Assembly: GCF_000524195.1 (NCBI RefSeq)
Contig: NW_020170448.1
Span: forward strand, 181,703-245,702
Origin: Echinococcus granulosus
Taxonomy: Eukaryota; Platyhelminthes; Cestoda; Cyclophyllidea; Taeniidae
Direction: 5' to 3'
DNA: 64,000 nucleotides
This document shows positions 38,201-50,352 of the stretch, in pieces; position 1 is the first letter of the stretch; each line of letters begins with the position of its first letter. The notes beneath the pieces are model-generated. The model worked only from the letters and a program-made list of their open reading frames with translations, was not told the DNA's origin and did no database searches. Made by a program: the position numbers and the translations under genes.

Positions 38201-41200
38201 ATCGACGACAAGCACACTGTTATTCGCCTCCGAATGACCGAGTTGTCAGCGTTTAAAATCATTTAGGAATTTGTATCTTTAGTACAAAAGGGAGTATTTA
38301 ATCTAGGAGATGTTAAATAGTGGGTTTTGTGCATTTCCTGCACAGCTGTGGGAACTTCTTGTTAAATGAAAAACGTACTCGAAAAACTCACCGATAAGGC
38401 GCTTCTGCCTGTCGCATTCCTCTTGCAGTGTGGTTTTCTCCGCTCGAAAATCATTGCGCATTGCAAATACAGATCCGGAACCATCACCTGAGCGCAAAGG
38501 AGCCAGATTAAATGAAAACTTCTAGATGATAGAAATTAACAATCTTTATAGAAAATTCAAACACACCAACGTGTTCTCGACGAATGTGTTGCCGAAGAAA
38601 CTTCTTCCATCCAAACACCTTTCCACATTGCTCGCATTTGTACAAGGTTTCACCTGAAAGAAAAATTGTACACTTTTATCACTTAGCTTACCCTCAGAGA
38701 CTCGAAAAATGGCAAATAAAATTCGCCGAGCAAGACTCACTTTGATGAACCTTTTCCATGTGGTCTCGCCATTCCTGAAGCTCGTCAAAGCCAGTCTCAC
38801 ACTCAGGGCATGTAAACATTGACGGCTCTAAAAACGCAAGAGAATAACCACGATTGATGAAATGAAACCAAACTAATTACGATGAAAAAAAAATCACTCA
38901 CTTAAGTGGGTTGACTCTAAATGCTCAAATACCTCCTGCGTACTGAGAAAACGTTGTCCGCAGATGTAGCATCTGGTTCTGGGAAACGCTTGTGTGAAAG
39001 ATGCAATTGGATTATGAGAAAGGTGATTAAGAGGGATTGGAAACATGTAACCAAAGTGACAACTGTGATCGTTAAAGATGGGAAGCGGAGTCCTGGTGTT
39101 GGTTAGCACTACGACTTACCTCGGTGACGCTCGTTCATGTGCTTACTCATCTCGGCAAGTGGGAAAATGGAGAGGCACACCAAGCACCTGCATTCATTTT
39201 CGCGCAATTCTATAGGGGGTAAATATAAAGATGATGTAGGGTGTAGTTCCAGCTGAGAGAGCCATGTAATGATTTGGCAGAAAAAATTACCCCGTGAATC
39301 CAAATCGACATTTGCATTGTTAAGGAAGGCACCATCGACTCGGCATTCTTCTCGTGAAGGAGGACTGTCGCCTGCACGGTCGATGGGAGGGGGTAAAAAA
39401 GGCGTTCGGACAAATGGAGCAAGTGAGTTTATTCCAAGGCTTACATTGATGGAGACTTCGTAAATGCCTGACGAGTTTGAGGTAGTAGTAATAGCCCTTG
39501 TCGCACTCGGGACATTTGTAGTTATAAATGCCTAGAAAATTGACAAGAACTGGTAGTCTCAAGACGACTAATGAAGTGTTATCAAGGAGTTGTTAAAATT
39601 ACCATAATGTGCCGTTTTTATGTGTATGCGTGCATTGTCAGCCGTTGGGAAGAACTTCCCGCAAATGTAACACTGATCCTTTGGGAAGCCTGCAATAAAT
39701 CACCAAAATGCACTGTTAGTAATGGGGTTTCCAACCACTTAGGATATCAAAAGATCCAAGGGGTAAATTATCAAACGGAATGGGAAATGCACAATCGTGG
39801 AAAGGGGATGACAAAAAGGAAAAAGGGAGCACTTACGCCTGTGAATTTGCCGCACATGAGCTTCAAGGGTTGTGGGAAGGAAGGATTTACCGCATGCAAA
39901 ACACGCCATTGAGTCACCTGCAGGTTTGAATTGTGATAAATCACAATAAAATTACAGAACAATGCCTCCTTCAGGAAAGGGAGAGCGTAAGTAATCTGCA
40001 TTAAAAGTAGTTACCAGTTGCACTGAAGAACAAGTAAGTACATTAAGCATGAACGGCCGAAAACAAGGTTGAGAAGCTACCCCATGGATAAAACGAATTG
40101 AGTTGCTCAAACTTCAATAACGAAAAACCCTGCTATTTGCACAAAAAGTTGCGATTCTAGTAGGACATGCATAAATAAGTCCGGCTTACCCGAACGTCGA
40201 ACCCCTACGAAAAAATTTTTAAAAAGGTAAGACGTTTTGAAGGATGAATTGAAACCAGTTATAGAATATTAATGTTTACCTCTTTCTCTTTGATCCCCAG
40301 ATGAATCTACAATAGCAATTTATCATCGTCAACCTCACACAGAAGCCCAAACTTCAAAGCAACAAAGGGAATTACATATAGGAGACAATGTTACCTTCAT
40401 CGTAAGTGACATTCATATCTGAAATCAGAATAATTAAACGTCAATGATCGGCTATTTTACAAGTCGGATTACCATTAAAGTTTTACTAGTGAACCGATTT
40501 AATTATTTATAGGTAGGGAGCAGTCAAACATCCACTGATATGGCATATTGTGGCCAAGAGCACTTACATATTTGACTAAATGTCTGCGTTTTATAACTGA
40601 TAACATGGCAAAGGGCGTACACAAATGTAGAGGCATGACGGAGGCACTAGAGACTAGTTTTTTCCCTCGATAACGATTTAGCTTGGAGCAAAACGACATA
40701 TTGACCATTAGGTGGATAAAAACACAAAAAATATATACCTGTGTCCTCATCTTCTGTTGGTCTGGAAGTGTCAACTAGAAAAAGGCAAAAATGAAAACAT
40801 TTAAAGGCGATGTCGTTGAATTATTGTAAATGAGCAGAAATCACTAATGGACTCACAGAAACTTTCATAGTCATCAAATCCGCGGGGAATTTTGCGCTGC
40901 CTCTTCTCGTACAACGGCCGAGGAGAAGTTAGGAGCAGTAGTTCCGACCTGTTTCGCCTTCTGTAGGGTCGTCTCTTCCTGGGCTCGGATGAAGAGGAGG
41001 AGGAGACGGTCTTGGCAATTTTCAGCCGCCTTCGTCGCCGCCCCCAGCGGCGTCGATGCAGGGGCTTAGAGGGTGAGGACTCCTCGAGGGATTCGGGTTT
41101 TAGGACATCCTCCGCCTCCTCCTTCCCCATCTCGCTGACCTCTACGAGGGCACTTTGAGCCGCCTTCAGGCGAGCGCTATTCTCCTGAAGTCGCGTCTCC

Positions 41201-41270
41201 TCGCGGTAGAAACCGTCAATCATGTTGGCGTCTCTGGAGAGATCTACCCACAGTATTTTCGAAGCCGAGT
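35217..41270 (-). CDS. Multi-C2H2 zinc-finger protein, one finger per exon (5' end not found)
   Basis: Exons, 5' to 3': 41270-40857, 40774-40739, 40418-40395, 40306-40280, 40204-40190, 39917-39837, 39689-39603, 39531-39445, 39371-39291, 39209-39120, 38988-38902, 38827-38741, 38653-38567, 38487-38392, 37918-37778, 37563-37489, 36835-36785, 36699-36613, 36350-36264, 36182-36096, 35984-35898, 35822-35772, 35593-35217. Every junction is phase 1. The protein begins with an acidic then Arg/Lys-rich segment (RRRWGRRRRRLKIAK, likely a nuclear localisation signal), then tiny acidic exons. Eleven C-x2-C-x11/12-H-x4-H fingers follow in two blocks: seven at 39917-38567 (CFACGKSF, CYICGKFF, CPECDKGY, CLVCLSIF, CYICGQRF, CPECETGF, CEQCGKVF) and four at 36699-35898 (CPLCKKAL, CNLCDRSF, CNECGRRF, CNECGRRY). 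The C-terminus is Gly/Ala/Ser-rich and ends SSQP. The first exon listed begins with an acceptor, so the initiating exon lies upstream, beyond 41.3 kb. It is probably a nuclear DNA-binding regulator; I do not recognise the orthologue. Confidence 0.85.
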
Positions 41271-43220
41271 CTAATAAAAAAAATTAAATCAGGCTCTAAT
41301 GTTAATGTTGACAACGATTCTAACCAGGAGAAATAAGGTAGTGCTTAAAAATGTCAAAAGACGGCACCATGTATTATGTATTAAACGGAATAACTTAACT
41401 ACCACCAAGCTCTATAACCCTTACAAAATGAGAATTTGACTATAAATACAATCTTTATTTCAAATGTATTAAACAAGCTTTCCAATAGCCTAACTAAGTA
41501 GTACTTTCTGTGGTGATAGAAAATCACTGCACTAGCAAGAATCGGTTCGATAGCACTGATAATGACAAGAATATTTGATGCTTCGAGCAGCAACTTTTCT
41601 TGGCATGGCAATAAACACAAGCTATATAGTGTAGGTTATATGCGAACCCCTTTCGCTGTAAGCTCCATGAAATTCCCTCAGAGATGACAATAAAACTAGA
41701 GAGCTATTAAGATGGCCACAAAAAAATAGATAGCCAAAAGCCAACTGGAAAACAAGCAACTTCAAATATACGACGACTGTAACTCAAAAATCCAGATTTC
41801 CCAAATAACACTGGTAATAGTTGCTAGAAAAGCTATAAAATGTTGTAAAATACGTGAAAACGTGCAAGAAACTAATATGTGCTAGTAAGCGCACTAAAAT
41901 AAATAACACAAAAGCCAATTCAATTTGGGAGTTCGCGAATCGTTATCCAGAGATCAGCAATACACGAAAGCACCAACGTATAACGACGGGTTCGATATCA
42001 AAACGCTGGTAAAAAGGTGCATACTTTAAAAACAATAAACCTAAAAGAGTTTCTCTCTACATAAACTAATGTGAACAGACTGTTAAAGCACAACTTCCGA
42101 CCGTTAAAACTAGAACAGCCTTTGAGGTACAAAACAAGACAGTCCAAATTTAACTGCAAAATATTGGCAAGCACACGCCTTACAAATGCTTGCATAAGCA
42201 GAGGGCGACTAATCAATAACAAATCAGAAGCTTATACTCAGGTCTAAAACACTTATGGACCTTAAGCCAGTCAAAGTCGCCAACAAACATGTGCTGGCAC
42301 TTAAATCTCAAAGATCGTATTCACGGTTTTAAAGCAATAGGAAAACACAATGATAGGAAAAAAAACCATACTGCCAATACATGTTCTCATTACAGCTGTA
42401 CACGTACTTTTCCGATTTCCTTCGGACATTTAAAACAAAAACAGGGGCTTCCAAAACATGCGCGCTATGCAGGCCCAGTTCGGTTAATCAAATCATTTTT
42501 TCGGACCTAGAAAATGTGCGTTATTCATAAAACATGTAAAAGTCTCAAAAGTGTTACATTTCATTTTTTTACCTTTCGTAAGCCGTAAAGTTCTATCTTT
42601 TTGCTATTTATTAGATTTTCCCCGTTTCACAGTGTTGACTGTAGTAAATATGCATAACGTAAAATCTTAACCTACAACAAATTCGCCATTCGACTTTTGC
42701 TAGGACGTTACAAATATTGAGCCACAATAATTCTATAAAAACTTTCAGAGTTCCTACTGATTTCTACTATCTTAGCCTTGCATTATCCAATACCATGGAC
42801 TGAAAAAGCGAGCTAAACAAAACCCAACTATTTTGATCACACCATAGTTAGTCAGTACTTTAAAGTGACTGCCAGGTCTACTTAAATCTAATTAATAATC
42901 ACGTCTCAATCAAACCTACCTACTACCGACCTAGGTCGCTCAGTTAGCCGATGCATTCTTCAGCCCACGACTTTGGCATTTCTTCAAAGCTATTTTGGAG
43001 TCCATAGACCGTGTGAATATGTCAACGTACGAAGCTAGGTCTATTACACAATCCCTGGTAAATGCTCACATCGCACGAATGTGAGGGTGGGAAAGTCGCA
43101 TCCAGACGATTTAGTCTCAAGAAGATTCGAATAAGGTAAGTTTTGAATTCAAACCCTCCAAGAGGGTTTCAAAAGATGCAAAATCTAGTTACCTGTCCGA
43201 TCCTTCAAATTTGACGTTTA
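41271..43220. other. Upstream of the zinc-finger gene; nothing recognised
   Basis: AT-rich. The missing 5' exon(s) and promoter of the zinc-finger gene should lie here or further right, but I could not identify a convincing initiating exon. Confidence 0.4.
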
Positions 43221-43417
43221 TGTAGCGTCCCCAGACTTCCTGAAGACGAAAGAAGACACAATACTCGGGCAGAATATATATATTCAGCGCAGAGAGAGTG
43301 TCTAGGCTATTGGGATGCCCCAAAAGGCCAGTCCACCCAGCAAGGTACAAGGGGGCTAATTCAAAGTCCAAAAGTGGCTCCTCACCAATACCGAGGGCTA
43401 AACCGCTATCGTATTAC
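43221..43417 (+). repeat. Solo LTR of the TRIM-like family
   Basis: Starts TGTAGCGTCC and matches both LTRs at 14.4 and 15.2 kb along its full length (GAAGACACAATACTCGGGCA, GGTACAAGGGGGCTAATTC, GTATTAC at the end). No second LTR lies nearby, so it is probably the product of LTR-LTR recombination. The final bases and any target duplication have decayed. Confidence 0.8.
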
Positions 43418-44167
43418 GCATGTGTTTTTCTCCTAAATATTCCCTCAGTTCTGCCATTGACCGAATCAGGTGCCGCTGGGAATTGGCAAGGTCGTCTACT
43501 TTTTATTAGCAAATTTGGTACAAATGCGTTATGTTTAATTCTACGCACACTTCCAGTAGACCGAGAATTGAATTATTTCTTGTTAAGCTTTTGGCAAAGC
43601 AGTTGATAAACCTTCATTTCTTCTCACATAACTTATCATAATATCTGCCACATATATTTGTCATTATCTCTACCTATATTTTAGATATGGAAAAGTCAGT
43701 CGACTCTCAGTTGCACTATTCCACCACCAAAATCAACTGTCCCTTTAATAGACATTGAAACTCTCACACTTAACGATGTGTGTAGCATCAACATTTTTGC
43801 AGAGATTAGCATATTCGCCTACTTGATTGACGCACATCCTTTGGTGTAAATGACCTCGTGGAAAATGTTTCCTCTCTCTATTCATCGACAGGGCGTTGTA
43901 CAGACGCAGTTAAGAAGGAATCCGTTTGCTAAATAGTTACTCATTCTAACCACCTTTTCCCACAAAAATTCATGTTTGATTAATTTGTTAAATATCCATC
44001 GTCCAGACTGTCACCAGACGTCTCATCCTGCATGCCTCTACGCAAAAAAGCCTTTTTAAATCCAAAACTGACTCCTCCCCCCACCCCTTTTACCTTTCTT
44101 GGTTGATTGTACGTGGGACGACTATAACGGGGTATTGAAAGGAAGCAATGAGGAGGAGAAATGAAGT

Positions 44168-44182
44168 GGGGGGGGGGGGGGG
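44168..44182 (+). repeat. Poly-G tract, 15 G
   Basis: Uninterrupted run of 15 guanines. Slippage-prone and G-quadruplex-capable. Confidence 0.95.
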
Positions 44183-45955
44183 CAAATAGCAAGTCGTCAA
44201 AACGCATTACCATTCATGTTCGCCCACTTTACCCGGCCCCCTAAACAGCAATAACACCTTCACCATTTTGTCACAGTCAAAATGACAAATTTCACACCTC
44301 CCTTTTAAGGGAAGTCCGCGGCCTACTTTAAAGTTAGGAATTTGCTCTTTGAGGCTTTTTAAAACAAAAGGAACAGAAAACTCCAACTCAAATGAAGTAG
44401 GTTTTGCGTATCTCGAAAAGCCTAAAGAGTGGTACTTTATGTATAGAGGTGGCACAATGCATGAATCGCTTCCAGGATCAAAGTATCCTGTTATACCAGT
44501 TGCATACGAAAAGAGCAGGGATTTTTTTACCTAAATAAATAAAGACCTTAATAGTTAAACTCCCCTGTTCATCCTATTTTGCTTCTGCAATTGTAATATG
44601 TGTTTATCAAGCCTTATTCCTATGTGAATTGGCCTAAGTAAATAGCCATGCTTCGACGTGCCTAGAAGTAAGTTTTTGATACCAACAGCTTATTTAATAA
44701 TATTTAAAGCGCTTTCTGGGAGGTTACCTCAGTGCCAGGAAATTAAAACCATCATTAAGGATATGACGAACAAACCGAAGCCACGAAACTCACAAACCGG
44801 TACATTTTGGTCCCTGCTAGACGAGCGTACACGATGAGGGGGATGCAATAGGGTGCCAAATCCAGGGCTGGTAAAAAAGGTTATGGCATAGGTAAACTCT
44901 ACATCTATTATAATTTGGGTGAATCAAGTCATTTTGTTACCAGATAATCCACTTAAGACCAAATTAGGAAGGTTATTACTACCTAAGTAGCAGATGTTAA
45001 CATCACGCCTGCTAGACAAAGACTAAGACATCCACCAATTCTGACCTTACTTTCAGGTGAACCAAAGTATGCAAATTGCACGAGCCTATCAATCGTTTGA
45101 CGGGCAGGAAGTTTTGAAGGTCTCAGTACGGAGTAATCAACCTTCATGAAGTTATTCCGATTTATGAGACCCTCAAAATTGCAAATCAAGTCAAGTTACA
45201 GATCAAAGAAATGATTTACAAATGAAGTAGACTTTTTGTTCACGTTCTTTTACCACTTAGCACAAAAAAACTTCTTAATTTTTCTTGAGGCGTCACCATT
45301 TACTCAGTGCGTGGTATTCAGGTCATTGATCACAAGAATAAATGATTAAATGATACGATCAACTGAATGGCTTTTTCTCTACACAAAAGTACTCTGACCT
45401 CAGCACGAAATCTTTGATTGACAAGGGTTTGGCTCTGTGGTAAACAAATATTTAGTTTTTTTTTAGGAACCACGAAAGTCATGTTACACATATACGTGAC
45501 ACTGGCAATGCAGAACGCTAACCACGACAAAGTTAAGAAACTTTAAATTTGCTTGTTATCTAGTATTTTCCTAAGTTTAATTTGCTAAATTGACAAAAAA
45601 TCAAGCCAGTCAGTTATAGCCATTACATCCTGACCAAAAATAAGGCAAAAAGACAATTTGTTTACGACGCTGGGACGGTAAACGTGCATTCATTACTTCC
45701 TAATCTGTTTTGGTTCTAAAAGCCTAAGGCGGCGGATTTGGTTGCAATAGACTTTACCAGGTACACCACACTTGCTGTCCTATTAGGCTAAAGTCTTTCG
45801 ACCGCTGAGGCGTCTTATTCATTGGAATTATGAGAGAAAAGGTAAATTTCAAGCGATATATGGACAACTAATTAGCGAAATTAATCAGGCGTAATTACCT
45901 CCGCTACGCAAATGGAAATCACCTAGAGAGGTTAATCACCAACGCATATCAGCGA

Positions 45956-45972
45956 CTCTCTCTCTCTCTCTC
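45956..45972 (+). repeat. CT dinucleotide microsatellite
   Basis: About eight and a half perfect CT units. Confidence 0.95.
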
Positions 45973-48900
45973 ACCATCTAGCGTAGCAACGGTAACGCAT
46001 GCGTAAATTTATTTGCAAGTAACTAGTCCTAGCAACATCGCATCAAGAGGCGAAATTTGGATTTGCGGATATAGCTTTAAGGCTGTTGTTTTATTCATGT
46101 TAACCCATTGTAGACACCAGTTGTAGTGCTTTGGTATCTTGTTTAAATACGCGAGCATTTCAGTCTCCGCCGGTTGTACCTCTACTTCTATTGTGGGAGG
46201 TGGGGGTGGAAAAGGGACATGGTCTTAGGGTCAGTGCTAAAAGCCCCCTAATCCCTTCGCACCTTTCCAGACTCCATTAAAGACTGGGAGCTATAATGGT
46301 GCTACTTCTACAGGGGAAATCGTCACTCAAGGGCCCAGATTAAAGAAGAAATTATTTTCGATAAAACAAAACGTGTAAAATTTTGCGCACGAAAAAACCG
46401 CATTACTGGCTGAATACCATCATAGCATTATCAAAACCACATGAATCCGTCAGTTGACAGGTGACAAACAATACACGGACACGTTAGGTCAGGATGACAA
46501 ATTTAGAGGACAGCGACATCCATGCAACATTTTGAACGGCACCAAGCCATAACATCTGCCAGCATTCGTAATGGTGCGCAATAAGTATAAACAATTGACC
46601 CTTTATAAGAAAAAATAACAACTGAGGTAGGTAAACTACAGGGGGAATATCCATTACTTATCCCCTCTAATTATCTTGTCGTCTAACGTTACAAGGGCGC
46701 ATATCCCCAATGAAGGAAAATAAATTTTGAACTGTGAAGGCTATACAACGTTTAAATACTCGGTGAGGACTACTCCTGCGTTCAAATACCAGAAGTTTTA
46801 CCTATCTAAGATTATCTATTTGTCTATGCCAAATGGCTGACAAAGAAAAAAGGAGCTTCATCTTGTTGAAAGTCTGTCAACGAATGAAAAGCTAAACAAT
46901 GCAACCAAAACAGGCAATGTAGCGAGAAAAAAGTAATTTCAGAGTAAATTTTTCGCATACCAAGCAGTCATTCTGTCATCGTGTGAATCGTCTTCGAGGT
47001 AAGTAATTGTGGTTGTCAAATGCCATCATAGTTATTCTCCAGGTCTACAGTGAAATGTACGTTTACTTCAATGTGTAACTGCAAAAACGACAATTGAAAA
47101 GGTAAACTTATACACAACGACGCACACTCACGTAGTAAACAGCGCATCTACGGTAGAAAAACCAAAATTCCGTCTATTGATGTACAACAATTGAAACTGT
47201 TTCAGAAATCCTCGTTTTTTTCCTCCTCCTAATTCTGCAAGACAGTTATCCATAGAGTACACTGTTTTGCTTTAAACAATTAGTAAAACTCAAAAACTAC
47301 ACACAGTGTAAATTCATAAGACAATTCAAAGTAAAGACCCAAAAGTAACCTGGACACGTAATCAAAGGGAAGGCAGTAACATTTAAATTTTTAACCTCGG
47401 CGAAATGCCTGGAACTTTACATGCGCAAGCGTGACTTCTCTGTGGGGGTTATTTGTAATGCACCACACCCATACATGACGCATTTCAAGAGTGCACAAAA
47501 AATCGATCAAAAATTTCGCCTAACTGAAAATTCACGCGAGCCAATAAGCTTGCCAATGAAGGAATGACCTTGAGAATAGAACAGCCAATCACTTCTTCCT
47601 TAATCGACCGAAACTGTCTAGCTTGGTGTGCTGATTGGCTAGGCAGAGAATGGCGTCCACTTTCCATATTTCAGTTCTCCCTGACTCTTCCACTGTCCAT
47701 GCGTTCCTGTTTGAACCACCCACATTCAAGCCTTTTGTAGTCGCTTTTGTTTTCGATTTCGTGGGCTCTAAGTAAGGAATTAGGAACTAATTAATGTTGT
47801 GGCATTACAGGTAAAGTACACACAAGTGGACGAAGTGTCTCATGAACACTGATGTCTTCATTTTTTTGATTCATCCGGTCAAAGGTTTTGTTTATGGTCT
47901 CAAGAATTTATTGCTTCAATTTTGGGATTCGGAGTACGATATCTTGAATGAGAAATGCATTAAGAATGGTTTCATTTAACATGAGTCGGTTCAGTTTACC
48001 GCTCTCGTGCATTGAAGGTTCGGCGAATAAACGTGCACTTGCATTGTGGCCACGACAAATGTAAGCTGTAACTCCTTCTCGTCCTTCACGTTATGTGCTC
48101 CTGAAGTGCAGGTACCGTCACGAAGCGGTGAATCTAAATACATTTCCACTCTTGAGATCGAATTATTTACACCGCTCTCTCCTGCTAGATGTAAATAGCC
48201 AAAGCGTATGAAAGCTAGCATTACTAGGGCGGTGATTAAAAACGACATTCTCTTCCCCCCTTCCCTCTGAAGTGTGCTCTATCAAGACGGTAGTGAACAT
48301 GCAGGCGGAACTCAGTGCCTCTGACCCGTCGGGACATGGGTCGACGTTAAAGCGTGACTCATATCTTCGAGGGGTTTTACTAACGCGCAATGCTTGCGTG
48401 ACAGGGATTTTTGTAGCAAATCTCACAAGTAATGGGAAAAGCGAGTGTTGGTAATTGACAGGAGCCCCGGTTAGTACTGGGAGCTTCAAGTCCTGAGCTC
48501 AATCACATCCATTCACTGTCATGTTTTTCATGAAGTTGTTGTTGGTAGTTAAATGCTAGAGAAAATGAAGAACGAAACTGATATTATTTCACTTCTTAAA
48601 TAAGCATTTCTCCATTACTTCTCCTGTTTGCATAGGTTCTTTAGAGACACAATATGCTTGGACGTAAAAGAATCGGAAGCAGTTAAATCTCAGCTATCAC
48701 TTGGCCACCAATGTATTTTCACATTATGCGCTTTTGAGACACTTTTTCCTTTTCCTGTTCTAAATAATAACTCTTCTCCCTACCATAGTGGGTTAATTTT
48801 TGGAGCCATTCAATTAACGCTTTACAATGTAACACGAGAATGTTAAGCATGGTTGCGGAGGCCCTAAACTCACCTGACATCTCCTGCATGCTGTCTGTAC

Positions 48901-49871
48901 AACTGAAATTTCTTATCTCAGGTCAATGCTTCATGTTGATAGTTACTCTGGATTTCATAAATACCTTTCAATTTCTCATAACTTGATTTTGCACTAATTA
49001 AAGGCAATTTCCCATCCCATGATTTACACAACTCATTTTTATTTCTACTTACGAAAATAAGATTACCAACCTTGTGATAATACTAACTGAGAAGAACGAT
49101 TTAATTTTATATGAATTTTAAGTATGAGGTAACAGGTGGGGATACAATGGGTAAAATAAGCAAATTATAGAAGGCGCTCTGAAGTGGCCAGATAATTGAA
49201 TCATAGGCCTTTTAAACATTCATCTAAAAGAGGAGTGAAGTGGAGACTTCACCTCAAACTGGATCCTTGAAGGTGCATGCAAGGTGTATTCAAAACCGCT
49301 GGGAGTGGTAGCAACTTAGCTTAGGGAATCATGGAAAGAGCCCCGCAATTGCCACAAATGAGGAGGACTGTAAGTATAAATAAAAATGATTTCCTCACTC
49401 CACAAGTTGCCTTTGTAAATTAATCTTTTCCATGAAAATCAGAACGAGGGATAAACACATTTCAGCGTGAAAGAAAAAAGGTATCGACAAAGTAGTTTTA
49501 TATATTTATGCCTAAAATAGGAGGAACATGCTTATTCACTACTTCTAATGCTTATCTTCAGGCTGAAAAAAAGAGGAGAGGAAGGAAAAGCACAATAGTC
49601 GATTTCGCAATAGGGTTAGGTGAAAAAAAAAAAAGGGACCTTCCTTCAACCACCGAAGCAACACCATCAGCTGAGCTGAGTCGGCTGACCGCATGTGAGT
49701 AATCGGGGTGACTCATCCACCTTGTGACGTTGGTCTTGGGGCGAAATTACAAACGGGGCGGGAGGAGGCTAAGCAATTGGGCAATTGCATGCGCCAGCAA
49801 ACACCACCGCTATTCAAGAGTGGCCTGCATGTTCGCATGGGTATGTGTATTGGTGCAAAAGGCGCTAGAAC

Positions 49872-49892
49872 AGAGAGAGAGAGAGAGAGAGA
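49872..49892 (+). repeat. GA dinucleotide microsatellite
   Basis: About ten perfect AG/GA units in tandem. Confidence 0.95.
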
Positions 49893-50086
49893 CCTTCCCC
49901 TCCCTCTGCGTGATTCCAAGTGCCCTTTTTTATGGGGATTTCCTAGTATGGGAAATGACTTGGTTTAGTTTAAGAAGTATGTATCGAAAAAAGGATTGAA
50001 GGGATTCTAGCTTCCTAAATTTGGGGTAACGGGAACAGTATACCCTCGGGCTATTTCTAATTTTACCTGTAAAAGTGAGAATAACG

Positions 50087-50112
50087 TACTTGACTGGACT
50101 TCCAGTCAAGTA
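50087..50112. repeat. Perfect inverted repeat, 12-bp arms, 2-bp loop
   Basis: TACTTGACTGGA at 50087-50098 is followed by CT and then its exact reverse complement TCCAGTCAAGTA. Weaker outer arms (AACGTACT near 50083, AGTACGTT near 50124) could extend the stem. Function unknown. Confidence 0.8.
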
Positions 50113-50278
50113 GATGGACGTGTAGTACGTTCATGAAAACCGTTAGCTCCCAACACAAAAAGGAAACTCACAAGGCGCCGAAAAATGTGTAAATTAATCA
50201 AATATATTTTTCCTTTTAAAAAAGCTTGTAAGAGCTTCGATATTCTGTACTTTTATAGTTAGATCAGCCCACACTCTT

Positions 50279-50352
50279 ATGATTCCTTTTTCACAAGGGC
50301 GCATTTTTTTACCAACTAACCTGGGCAAGTGTGTCTTGACAAAGGAATCATA
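50279..50352. repeat. Imperfect inverted repeat of about 75 bp
   Basis: TATGATTCCTTT near 50279 pairs with AAAGGAATCATA ending near 50352; adjacent ACAAG and CTTGA extend the stem imperfectly. The size fits a decayed MITE or a hairpin. No target duplication was identified. Confidence 0.5.
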
